Assembly: GCA_903911165.1 (NCBI GenBank)
Contig: CAIWCQ010000056.1
Span: forward strand, 1 to 15,534
DNA from: an uncultured Actinomycetes bacterium
GTDB lineage: Bacteria > Actinomycetota > Actinomycetes > Mycobacteriales > Mycobacteriaceae
Length of the DNA stretch: 15,534 bases
Reading direction: 5' to 3'
The notes under the pieces are model-generated. The model was not told the origin of the DNA. It ran no database searches and was given only the letters and a program-made list of their open reading frames with translations. The number at the start of each line of letters is the position of its first letter. Position 1 is the first letter of the stretch. A program made the translations under genes and the position numbers. Of the stretch, positions 7,822 to 14,291 are shown one piece after another.

Positions 7822-8997
7822 ATGCCTCAACTGCCATTCCCGCAGCCACACCCGCTGCATGCCGGGGACGAGTTGCTGGCCCTGCGGACAACCGGGCCAA
7901 TCCATCGGGTCCGGACGCCGGTCGGCGACGAGGCCTGGCTGGTGACCGGCTACGCCCAGGTGCGCGAACTGATGGACGAGGACCGACTCGGCCGGTCGCA
8001 CCGAACACCGGAGACCGCGCCGCGCAGTCGTGCGTCGGCCTTGTTCGGCGGGCCGATCGGTGACTTCGACGCCGAGCCTGCCGGCCACAAAAGGATGCGG
8101 TCCCTGCTGCAGCCACACTTTTCCCCCCGCCGCATGCGCGCATTGGAACCCAAGGTGGAGGCGCTGACCAAAAGCCTGTTGGATCAATTGGCAGATGACG
8201 GTCCGCCAGCTGACCTGTATGCCAAACTCGCCGGACCACTTCCGGCTCTGGTCATCTGCGAGCTACTCGGCGTGCCGTATGACGACAGGGACACCTTCCG
8301 GGTTTGGGTCGATTCGGCGGCGTTCGACACCGACCCGGTCCAGTCGGGACAGGGCATGGTTGCTTTGGTGGATTACGGCGTAAGCCTCGTCGCCCAGAAG
8401 CGGCACCACCCTGGTGACGATGTGATCTCCCATCTCTGCGAGGTTGACGACCTCGCTGATGTCGAAATCGCCGTCTTGGCTGTGAGCCTGTTATTCGCCG
8501 GCTACGAGACAACTGTCATCCAGATCTGGCTGCAGACAGTGCAGTTGCTGAGTGGCTCACGCAAATGGCAGACGCTGCTCGACGACCCGTCGCTGATTCC
8601 GAAGGCAACGGAGGAGTTGATCAGGGCTTCGATGATCGGCGGTGTGGGTATTCCGCGCTACGCGCGCGACGCCATCGACATCGCTGGTGTCACCATTGCC
8701 GAGGGCGATTTAGTGCTACTGGATCCCGGTTCGGCTAACAACGATCCGGCGTTCTTCACAAATCCTGACGTCGTTGATTTCAATCGCACCGGACCGAAGC
8801 CGCTGTCGTTCGGGTACGGCGGGCGGTACTGCCTGGGGGCCCCGTTAGCCCGAATGGAACTGAATTCTGTTTTCTCCCAGATGATCCCGCGCTTTCCGGA
8901 TATGCGGCTTACGGCGGACGCTGCAACGCTGCGCATCAACACTGATGCGTTGGGTTCGGGCCTGGTCGCGCTGCCGGTCAGCTGGGGCGATGGGTGA
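7822..8997 (+). CDS. Cytochrome P450 monooxygenase
   Basis: The 391-residue protein has the full bacterial P450 layout: C-helix region GHKRMRSLL near residue 88, I-helix oxygen-activation motif FAGYETT at about 225-231, ExxR motif EELIR with Glu265 and Arg268, and the haem loop LSFGYGGRYCLGAPLARME with the thiolate cysteine at residue 337. It is soluble, with no membrane anchor, and will need a ferredoxin and reductase from elsewhere; none is encoded beside it. The open frame begins at 7744, but typical P450 length and the PQLPFPQPHPLH start favour ATG 7822 (or GTG 7819). Its stop overlaps the next gene's GTG by four bases, so the two are an operon. The CYP family and substrate are not assigned. 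It sits beside a divergent DUF2236 oxygenase gene. Confidence 0.93.
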   Translation: MPQLPFPQPHPLHAGDELLALRTTGPIHRVRTPVGDEAWLVTGYAQVRELMDEDRLGRSHRTPETAPRSRASALFGGPIGDFDAEPAGHKRMRSLLQPHFSPRRMRALEPKVEALTKSLLDQLADDGPPADLYAKLAGPLPALVICELLGVPYDDRDTFRVWVDSAAFDTDPVQSGQGMVALVDYGVSLVAQKRHHPGDDVISHLCEVDDLADVEIAVLAVSLLFAGYETTVIQIWLQTVQLLSGSRKWQTLLDDPSLIPKATEELIRASMIGGVGIPRYARDAIDIAGVTIAEGDLVLLDPGSANNDPAFFTNPDVVDFNRTGPKPLSFGYGGRYCLGAPLARMELNSVFSQMIPRFPDMRLTADAATLRINTDALGSGLVALPVSWGDG

Positions 8998-9464
8998 CTA
9001 CCGATGAACGGCCGAGCGCGGGCAGCCGAGCCGGCTGGGCTGTATTGGCCCTGCTACTCCTCGCATTGGCTCTCGGCGCAGTAGCCATCGTGGCCGACGG
9101 GCAGCCCAATGCCGGTAGTCCGGTGCCGACGGGGCTCGTCGGAGGCGGTGGTCCGGTGCCGGAGGAGCCGGCGCTGACAACATCCGTCACACTGCAACCA
9201 GTCGGGTCGCTCAGTGTCGCCGGAGTCGGGAACAACAGGACACTGGCATGCGACGACAAGCTCGTCAGCGTCAGTGGTGTGGACAACACCGTGGTTCTCA
9301 CCGGCCGCTGTGCCCGTGTCGACATCTCGGGCGTCCAGAACACGGTGACCATCGACGAGGCAGGCGTCATCGACGTCTCCGGCATGAATAACAAGGTGGT
9401 GTTCCATTCCGGCTCACCGGAACTTAAAGAGTCGGGTATCGACAACACGGTTCGGCAAGGTTGA
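8994..9464 (+). CDS. Membrane-anchored DUF3060 repeat protein
   Basis: The 156-residue product has a hydrophobic segment at about residues 14-34, best read as a signal anchor or uncleaved signal peptide, then a proline- and glycine-rich linker to about 62. The outer domain has five degenerate repeats 18-19 residues apart: VAGVGNNRTL, VSGVDNTVVL, ISGVQNTVTI, VSGMNNKVVF and ESGIDNTVRQ. This is the DUF3060 pattern of mycobacterial exported proteins and suggests a small beta-solenoid. Cys86 and Cys106 could form a disulfide. The start is GTG 8994, inside the P450 stop (GTGA overlap), so translation is coupled to the P450. It converges with the fucosidase gene, leaving seven bases. The function of DUF3060 proteins is unknown. 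Confidence 0.85.
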   Translation: MTTDERPSAGSRAGWAVLALLLLALALGAVAIVADGQPNAGSPVPTGLVGGGGPVPEEPALTTSVTLQPVGSLSVAGVGNNRTLACDDKLVSVSGVDNTVVLTGRCARVDISGVQNTVTIDEAGVIDVSGMNNKVVFHSGSPELKESGIDNTVRQG

Positions 9465-9471
9465 CGGCAGT

Positions 9472-10932
9472 TCAACCGGGCCGTACAGCGTGACCGAGGG
9501 TTACCACGTGCGCCGGTGACACCGGCATGCGTTCGGGAAGCCTGACCGTGAGCATCCCGTCATCGACCTGCCAGTCCACCTGCTCGTCGAGTCCCAGGAC
9601 CCGCACAGTATCGATGTCGGTCGCATCAACGCCACGAATGCCGAACTCACGCTCAGGTAGGTCGAGCAGGATCGCATTGACCGCGCCGTCGCGCTGGGTG
9701 AAGCGGACCCCGGCGCCGGTGGTGGTGGTGGCCTCGGCGATGTCCCATGGTCGGGTGCGGTAGATCGCCTTTCCGTTGACACTCATCCACGCACCCAGCC
9801 CGCGCAGCGGCGCCAGTTGTTCGTCGGGAATCACTCCGCGTTCATCGGGTCCGATTCCGATCAGCAGGTTGCCGTTCTTGGACACGATGTCGGCGAATGA
9901 ACGGACTAACTCAGTGGACGTGACAATGTCCTGGGGCCGCTCATTGCGATTCGCACCGAAGGAGTGTCCGACACCGCGGGTTGACTCCCATTTCTTGTCC
10001 TGAACCTCGGAAAACTGCGCGTACTCCGGGGTACGCATGTCGTAGTGATGGTTGGCCGGGAAAGTCAGTGACTTGTAGCTTGCAGGAATGAAGGCCCAGA
10101 AGCGTTGCGCCGCAATTCCTCCCAGTCGGGCCAGGGCATCAGTGACCATTCCCCGATGCTGCGTCGGCTCGATCCATCGGTCGTTGATGACCCCATCGGG
10201 CACGGTGTTGTAGTACTCGGCGAACAATGCAGGTAGATCACCGCCGGCGGGCCAGCAGATGTCGTTCCACAGCACCGACGGCTGGTAGCGGCTGATGAGT
10301 TCGCGCACATGGGTGTCGGCGTAGCCAACGTAGTCATCGGTGTGTGGAACCGCCAGAAAGCTGTCGGCGGGATTCCGTAGCAGAGCGTCGTTATAGGGCC
10401 AGTCGTAGCCGCCGGAGTAGTACAGGCCCATCCGCATCCCGGCGTCGAGTACCGCACGGCGCAGGTCCCCGACGAGATCGCGGCGAGATTGATAGCGGCC
10501 TTTGCGCGGATGTTCCAACTCGGTTGGCCACAGGCAGAACCCGTCGTGGTGTTTAGTCGTCAGCACCACATAGCCGGCCCCGGCGTCGCGGCAGACGGCC
10601 GCGATCGCGTCCATGTCGGCGGCGGCCGTGCCGGTGTCGAAGCTCGCAACGAAGTCGTCATAGGTGGCGTCGGTGCCGTAAGTGTCGCGCTGATGACACC
10701 AGGTCGGACTGCCTTCAAGACGGCTGCTGTTGAGGTACCACTCAGCGTAGGGATTGTCCCGCAACATCGCCGCCGGACCGGCTTCTTTGAGCAACTGCTG
10801 GATATCGGGCACCTGGGGCGCCCAGCCTGGCACCGAATACAGCCCCCAGTGCAGGAAGATCCCGAGTTTGGCATCGTCGTACCACTGCGGAAGGGGATGG
10901 GTTGCGACGGATTCCCACGTGGGGTCGTACAT
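9472..10932 (-). CDS. GH29-family alpha-L-fucosidase-like glycosidase
   Basis: The 486-residue protein has the GH29 (alpha/beta)8 barrel pattern: WYDDAKLGIFLHWGLYSVPGW at 17-37, LTTKHHDGFCLW at 124-135 with the substrate-binding His pair, VLWNDICWP at 220-228 where Asp224 is the likely nucleophile, and KKWESTRGVGHSFG at 313-326 where Glu316 is a candidate acid/base. A C-terminal beta-sandwich follows from about residue 400. GH29 enzymes release terminal alpha-L-fucose with retention. There is no signal peptide, so it is probably cytosolic. ATG 10932 is the only good start by homology to the family N-terminus, but no clear Shine-Dalgarno precedes it. It lies 48 bases after the DUF4337 gene in the same direction. 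Possible targets include fucosylated mycobacterial glycolipids or imported fucosides; this is inference. Confidence 0.9.
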   Translation of the reverse strand: MYDPTWESVATHPLPQWYDDAKLGIFLHWGLYSVPGWAPQVPDIQQLLKEAGPAAMLRDNPYAEWYLNSSRLEGSPTWCHQRDTYGTDATYDDFVASFDTGTAAADMDAIAAVCRDAGAGYVVLTTKHHDGFCLWPTELEHPRKGRYQSRRDLVGDLRRAVLDAGMRMGLYYSGGYDWPYNDALLRNPADSFLAVPHTDDYVGYADTHVRELISRYQPSVLWNDICWPAGGDLPALFAEYYNTVPDGVINDRWIEPTQHRGMVTDALARLGGIAAQRFWAFIPASYKSLTFPANHHYDMRTPEYAQFSEVQDKKWESTRGVGHSFGANRNERPQDIVTSTELVRSFADIVSKNGNLLIGIGPDERGVIPDEQLAPLRGLGAWMSVNGKAIYRTRPWDIAEATTTTGAGVRFTQRDGAVNAILLDLPEREFGIRGVDATDIDTVRVLGLDEQVDWQVDDGMLTVRLPERMPVSPAHVVTLGHAVRPG

Positions 10933-10955
10933 CCACGAAGGGTACGCCGCCAGCG

Positions 10956-11000
10956 GCAGATGCAGTCAGTGCAAATGCGGTCAGTGCAGATGCAGGAGGT
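10956..11000. repeat. 15-bp tandem repeat (3 copies) over the DUF4337 stop codon
   Basis: Three 15-bp units follow one another: GCAGATGCAGTCAGT, GCAAATGCGGTCAGT and GCAGATGCAGGAGGT. The first two differ at two bases; the third diverges at its end. In the minus-strand reading frame the units encode Leu-His-rich codons, and the TGA stop at 10983-10981 is repeated in frame 15 bases downstream. Confidence 0.8.
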
Positions 11001-11625
11001 GCGGCGCGAACATCCCGAACGCCATGAAAGCCAGCCCGATCAGGAACGCCAGCCCACCGGCCAGAAAGCCGGGACCAATCAGCCCGGTTATCACGGCCGC
11101 AGAGGCGAGCACGATGCCTACCTGGAACCCGGCTGATGCGAACTCATAGTTGTGGTACTTCGCGAGCATCTCGTCGCGAAGATGCTCGGACTCGACGGCG
11201 CGGACTCTGAGTTCTTCAGTCCCCTCGCCCTTTCCATCGGCGGCACTGGGTTCGGAACGATAACGCTCGGCGGTTGCGGTCCACTCAGCGATTTGCTTTT
11301 CTGTCGCGGCCCTCTGATTCGGGTCAGTAATGCCGGTGAGGTTCAGCGTGGCCTGTTCAGCGGCGATCACATTCGAGGAACGTCTGACATTCTTCGCCTG
11401 AAAGAAGTTCCACAAATTCGACGCCTCGATCTGAGCGTTGAGAGCCGTGGTCTGCGCACTCTTCCCGGCGGTCTCAGCAAAGGCCAAAAACAGCGCCAGC
11501 ACCGCAATCACCAGCGCCATTCGCTTATTGGCGACCGAGATACCACCGAGGCCGCCGCCGTGGTCCTCGTCGTGTTGGATCTTATGCTCCATCTCGTGCT
11601 GCACCGCGTGTACGCCGCGACTCAC
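10981..11625 (-). CDS. DUF4337 membrane protein with N-terminal histidine ladder
   Basis: The 214-residue product fits the DUF4337 family: one membrane segment near residues 35-51 (ALVIAVLALFLAFAETAGKSAQT), a soluble helical, charged region at about 55-160, and two membrane segments at about 164-184 and 187-207. The family has no established function. The N-terminus has histidines at residues 6, 10, 14, 18 and 22, and the C-terminus ends HLLHLH, so both tails could bind metal; this is inference. The start is GTG 11625, preceded by AGAGG six bases away; an internal ATG at residue 12 lacks a good ribosome site. The stop lies in a 15-bp tandem repeat that provides a second in-frame stop. It is downstream of the tRNA-Leu gene on the same strand. 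Confidence 0.82.
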   Translation of the reverse strand: MSRGVHAVQHEMEHKIQHDEDHGGGLGGISVANKRMALVIAVLALFLAFAETAGKSAQTTALNAQIEASNLWNFFQAKNVRRSSNVIAAEQATLNLTGITDPNQRAATEKQIAEWTATAERYRSEPSAADGKGEGTEELRVRAVESEHLRDEMLAKYHNYEFASAGFQVGIVLASAAVITGLIGPGFLAGGLAFLIGLAFMAFGMFAPHLLHLH

Positions 11626-11764
11626 ATCACACCTCTATCGTCTTCCGTGGCACCGGTGCTTGGCGGGCCTCTCACCGGCAGGTTTCGCCGACGTTATCAC
11701 CCCGGCGTTGCTGGCGTGGCCCCTGGCGAATGACAACACTCCGATGCCCCCGATGGAAATCCGG
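11626..11764. other. Spacer between tRNA-Leu and the DUF4337 gene
   Basis: The 139-bp spacer has no supported gene. It contains the DUF4337 ribosome binding site next to 11626 and presumably that gene's promoter and the tRNA 3' processing region. No clear terminator hairpin with a T-run was found after the tRNA. Confidence 0.5.
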
Positions 11765-11838
11765 TGCCCCCAGTCGGACTCGAACCGACACTGTGCGGAT
11801 TTTAAGTCCGCTGCCTCTGCCAATTGGGCTATGGGGGC
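11765..11838 (-). tRNA. tRNA-Leu (anticodon UAA)
   Basis: The minus strand folds into a complete 74-nt cloverleaf. The acceptor stem is GCCCCCA/TGGGGGC, the D arm contains TTGGCAGAGG, the anticodon stem GCGGA/TCCGC encloses CTTAAAA (anticodon TAA), and the T arm is GTCGG-TTCGAGT-CCGAC. The discriminator base is A73, as expected for leucine. The variable region is only five bases (ACAGT), whereas bacterial tRNA-Leu normally has a long variable arm. CCA is not encoded (CCGG follows), so it must be added by the CCA enzyme. The fold is certain; the leucine identity rests on the anticodon and A73. Confidence 0.93.
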
Positions 11839-11859
11839 GCGCCGAACTCGGCAGGAGAA

Positions 11860-11887
11860 ACCGTACCCGTATCGCACACTGCTGCAA
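11860..11887 (-). promoter_or_regulatory. Candidate tRNA-Leu promoter
   Basis: On the minus strand TTGCAG (11887-11882) and TACGGT (11865-11860) are separated by 16 bp, fitting a SigA-type -35 and TANNNT -10. Transcription would start near 11853, about 15 bases before the mature tRNA. Confidence 0.5.
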
Positions 11888-11899
11888 TGACACCGCTGG

Positions 11900-11936
11900 A
11901 ACTATGGTGAACACCGACCGACCGCAACTATGGTGA
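11900..11936 (+). promoter_or_regulatory. Direct repeat upstream of the Cys-rich peptide gene
   Basis: AACTATGGTGA occurs twice, at 11900-11910 and 11926-11936, with starts 26 bp apart (about 2.5 helical turns). Each copy contains TATGGT, a match to the TANNNT -10 pattern, so they may be tandem promoters or regulator sites. The second ends 40 bp before the ATG. Confidence 0.5.
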
Positions 11937-11976
11937 GAACTGGCCCCCCTACCGGGTCATTGAAGGAGAGACTGAC

Positions 11977-12087
11977 ATGGGTATTCCTGAGACCAAGCGC
12001 GTCGGCGGCTGCACCTGCCGCTGCAACGTCTGCAAGGGCGGCACGCATTGCCGCAACATCGGCAGCGGTTGCAAGGTCAAGCTCTAA
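11977..12087 (+). CDS. 36-residue cysteine-rich peptide, candidate metallothionein
   Basis: The open frame from ATG 11977 to TAA 12085-12087 encodes 36 residues. Six are cysteines (12, 14, 16, 19, 25, 32) and one is histidine (24); there are no aromatic residues. The core CTCRCNVC followed by HC gives the CxC and CxxC spacing typical of metallothioneins, which bind Cu(I), Zn or Cd through thiolates. Lys and Arg residues are scattered throughout. AAGGAGAG ends six bases before the ATG, the strongest ribosome site in the region, which supports real translation. It does not match what I recall of M. tuberculosis MymT. A direct repeat lies upstream; ppx2 converges 29 bases downstream. A regulatory peptide or peptide natural-product precursor is possible, but no modification enzyme is nearby. 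Metal binding is inferred from composition. Confidence 0.78.
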   Translation: MGIPETKRVGGCTCRCNVCKGGTHCRNIGSGCKVKL

Positions 12088-12116
12088 ACACTTCCCACAG
12101 AATCAATTCATCTCAA

Positions 12117-13076
12117 TCACCTGGGCGGAATCGACAGCGCGATCCCGTCGAGAATGTCGTGCTCGCTCACGACGATTTCGTCGATCCCGGCCCGTTCACC
12201 TAATGCGGCTGCGAGTTCCTGAACGACGATCGCCCCGCCGCCGATCACGTCCACCCGGCCCTCGTGCATCGGTCCCAGCGCTGCGCGCTGCGCGCGGGTC
12301 ATCCCGATCAACTCGTCGCACACCGCCAGCATGTCGCTGAACCGGATCCGAGAAAGATGAATGGCCTCAGAGTCATAGGTGTCCATACCCTGCGCCAGCG
12401 CCGCGATCGTCGTGAAGGTGCCGGCCACCCCCACCCAGGTCTTGGCCCCTTCCACCGGGACGACGCGCAGCGCCTCGGCAAGACGTTCGCGAACCACCTC
12501 CCGGGCGGCAGCCACCTCGGAAGTCGTCGGCGGATCGGAATGCAGGCAACGCTCGGTCATCCGCACGCAACCGATATCAGCCGAATAGCTGGACTTCACA
12601 CCATTACTATCGCCGAGTACCACTTCGGTGGATCCGCCACCCAGATCGACGACAACGAATGGTGCTGCAGCAGAATCTAATTCGCCGACCGCGCCGTTGA
12701 AGGACAGTTCGGCTTCCTGGGATCCGGTAATGACCTCAGCGATCGCACCGGGAACCACATCGCCCAGCACGGAGGCCGTCATCGCGAAGAACTCATCGCG
12801 GTTGGCCGCGTCCCGGGTGGCCGATGTCGCCACCATCCGCAGCCTGCGAACACCGTGATTACGCAGCAGCACCGAGTAGTCCGCCAGTGCCGCCTCGGTG
12901 CGCACCAGCGCGTCGGCGGAAAACTGTCCGGTGGCGTCGACACCCTCGCCGAGTCGGACTATCCGCATTTCCCGATGCAAGTCACGCAGCCGGTGATCAA
13001 CCCGGTCCGCGATCAGCAACCGGATCGAGTTGGTTCCGCAGTCAATCGCCGCCACGGTGTTCGCCTCAGCTGTCAC
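12117..13076 (-). CDS. ppx2: Ppx/GppA-family exopolyphosphatase, Ppx2 type
   Basis: Ppx/GppA phosphatases hydrolyse terminal phosphates of polyphosphate or the 5'-phosphate of pppGpp. The 319-residue protein has the ASKHA-fold signatures: AIDCGTNSIRLLIAD near residues 10-24, the VVVDLGGGSTEVVLG phosphate-binding segment in the middle, and GVAGTFTTIAAL later. It is the short, two-lobe form without the extra C-terminal domain and matches M. tuberculosis Rv1026 (PPX2) in length and place. The frame is open far upstream, but GTG 13076 is right: it overlaps the DUF501 stop as GTGA and follows AGGGGAG by five bases. It is the last gene of the eno-ftsB-DUF501-ppx2 run. In vivo it likely affects polyphosphate levels and the stringent response. 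Confidence 0.93.
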   Translation of the reverse strand: MTAEANTVAAIDCGTNSIRLLIADRVDHRLRDLHREMRIVRLGEGVDATGQFSADALVRTEAALADYSVLLRNHGVRRLRMVATSATRDAANRDEFFAMTASVLGDVVPGAIAEVITGSQEAELSFNGAVGELDSAAAPFVVVDLGGGSTEVVLGDSNGVKSSYSADIGCVRMTERCLHSDPPTTSEVAAAREVVRERLAEALRVVPVEGAKTWVGVAGTFTTIAALAQGMDTYDSEAIHLSRIRFSDMLAVCDELIGMTRAQRAALGPMHEGRVDVIGGGAIVVQELAAALGERAGIDEIVVSEHDILDGIALSIPPR

Positions 13077-13564
13077 GTCCACTCCCCTGCCACCAGTATC
13101 CCGGCCATCGCTGCCTCGCCGGCTACCATCGCCAGCGCCTGATCGCCCATCGGGTTGACCCCCCGGCCCTTGGCCAACGCGTGCGCCATTACCACGTGCA
13201 GACACTTCACCCGGTCGGGCATGCCACCGCCGGAGAAGGTGATGCCGAGTGGTTCGATCGCATCACGCTCGGCCAGGTAAGACTCGTGGGCCCGCCAATA
13301 CGCCCCGGCCAATTCCGGATCATCCCGCAGCGCGGCGGTCATCGTCCGCATCACGCCCTCGGACTCCAGCCGGCTGGCCGCAGCGGTCAGCACCGGATGC
13401 GTCAGGTAGTACAGCGTTGGGAACGGCGTGCCATCGCCGAGCCGCGGCGCCGTCTTCACCACACCCGGCTCTCCGTTCGGACATCGGTAGGCGATCTCGA
13501 GCACACCACGCGGCTCCCGACCGAGCTGGCGGGCCACCGCGTCGAGATCAGCGTGGTCAACCAC
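13073..13564 (-). CDS. DUF501 family protein (Rv1025-like)
   Basis: A 163-residue conserved actinobacterial protein of unknown function, family DUF501, always recognised by its place between ftsB and ppx. Visible conserved parts are IAYRCPNGEPGVVKTAPRL, TPFPTLYYLTHP, and a C-terminal GGGMPDRVKCLHVVMAHALAKG. Cysteines and histidines in the last motif (CLH, MAH) could form an active or metal site, which is speculation. The open frame reaches 13651 through the proline-coding tail of ftsB read in another frame; GTG 13564, overlapping the ftsB stop by eight bases, gives the usual family length. No good Shine-Dalgarno is seen, so translation is probably coupled to ftsB. Its own TGA overlaps the ppx2 GTG. 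Confidence 0.9.
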   Translation of the reverse strand: MVDHADLDAVARQLGREPRGVLEIAYRCPNGEPGVVKTAPRLGDGTPFPTLYYLTHPVLTAAASRLESEGVMRTMTAALRDDPELAGAYWRAHESYLAERDAIEPLGITFSGGGMPDRVKCLHVVMAHALAKGRGVNPMGDQALAMVAGEAAMAGILVAGEWT

Positions 13565-14225
13565 CGGGGACGGGGGCAGGCGGCTCCGGCGCGACGGGCT
13601 CGGGCGCGACGGGGGGCGGCGCGACGGGGGGCGGCGGACCGTGTGGCGCATCAGCGATGGTGTGCCACAGCGAGGTGTACCACGGATCGCCGCTTCGGGC
13701 AGCGCCCGCCCGGGGGCCGTCGGGTGTCGGCGCCGCCGCCGATTGAGGCAGCTGTACCTGGTACGGGATCTCTCCGGGCATGACGAATCCCAGCCGTTCG
13801 CGGGCCTGGGCGGCGACGTATACCGGGTCCGCGAGTCTGGCCTTCTGACCTTCCAAGTCGGCGATCTGCTCGCGCAGGGCGGATTCGCTGGCAGCCAGCT
13901 GTTTCATCTCGGTGCGCTGAGCGAAATAGGTGCGCACCGGTCCCGCGATGGTCAGGGTTAGGACGCACACCATCGCGGCAAGGATGGCGGCCCGGCGCGC
14001 AGTGAACCCGAGGCGTTGCTCGCGTTGCTGCTCAATCGACGCCGCGATCACGCGCCGGATCGGGGCGGTCAGGTCGTGGCGCACTGACTCCGCCTGCGCT
14101 CGCAGGCCGGTTGAACGCACGCCCCGGGTGCCGCCGACTGCCGGGCGTGACCGACCGCGGCCCGACGCACCCGGTCGGGACGCCGGTGTGCGCCGCTTCG
14201 AGTCCGGCCGTTTGCCTTCCGCCAC
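13557..14225 (-). CDS. ftsB: FtsB/DivIC septum-formation protein with proline-rich tail
   Basis: FtsB is a small bitopic division protein that joins FtsL and FtsQ at the septum. The 222-residue product has a long basic cytoplasmic tail (1-77), one membrane helix at about 79-98, a coiled coil at about 100-132, and the family signature ARERLGFVMPGE at 141-152. Beyond it is a proline-rich extracytoplasmic tail with VAPPP and VAPEP repeats at 201-215, encoded by a 15-bp DNA repeat. Its tail and length match the mycobacterial form (Rv1024) rather than the about 100-residue enterobacterial protein. The start is GTG 14225 with GGAAA about seven bases upstream. It sits 114 bases after eno and overlaps DUF501. 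Confidence 0.92.
   Translation of the reverse strand: MAEGKRPDSKRRTPASRPGASGRGRSRPAVGGTRGVRSTGLRAQAESVRHDLTAPIRRVIAASIEQQREQRLGFTARRAAILAAMVCVLTLTIAGPVRTYFAQRTEMKQLAASESALREQIADLEGQKARLADPVYVAAQARERLGFVMPGEIPYQVQLPQSAAAPTPDGPRAGAARSGDPWYTSLWHTIADAPHGPPPPVAPPPVAPEPVAPEPPAPVPGG
13588..13632. repeat. 15-bp tandem repeat (3 copies) in the ftsB 3' end
   Basis: GGCGCGACGGGCTCG is followed by two copies of GGCGCGACGGGGGGC, then a partial unit. On the coding strand each unit encodes five residues (VAPPP, VAPPP-like or VAPEP). The period is 15 bp, the same as the eno and DUF4337 repeats. The sequence is extremely GC-rich. Confidence 0.85.
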
Positions 14226-14291
14226 AGTCGTTTCCGCGATTCTTCCGTTTCTGCGATTTCTCGGGTTCGGCCCGACTGCTACTGGTACTCG

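Noticed and set aside
10956..11000. CRISPR-like array
   Set aside because: Units are directly contiguous 15-mers without spacers and no cas gene is nearby.
13077..13205. Longer ppx2 N-terminus from the upstream open frame
   Set aside because: The extra residues are low-complexity Gly/Arg and overlap DUF501; the GTG at 13076 has a ribosome site, a GTGA overlap and the expected 319-residue length.
12824..13783. Plus-strand open frame of 319 codons opposite ppx2, DUF501 and ftsB
   Set aside because: Antisense to three conserved genes; Arg/Pro-rich shadow composition.
14261..14275. Hairpin TCGGG-TTCGG-CCCGA in the eno-ftsB spacer as an eno terminator
   Set aside because: The stem is only five base pairs with no T-run on either side, and ftsB is expected to be co-transcribed with eno.
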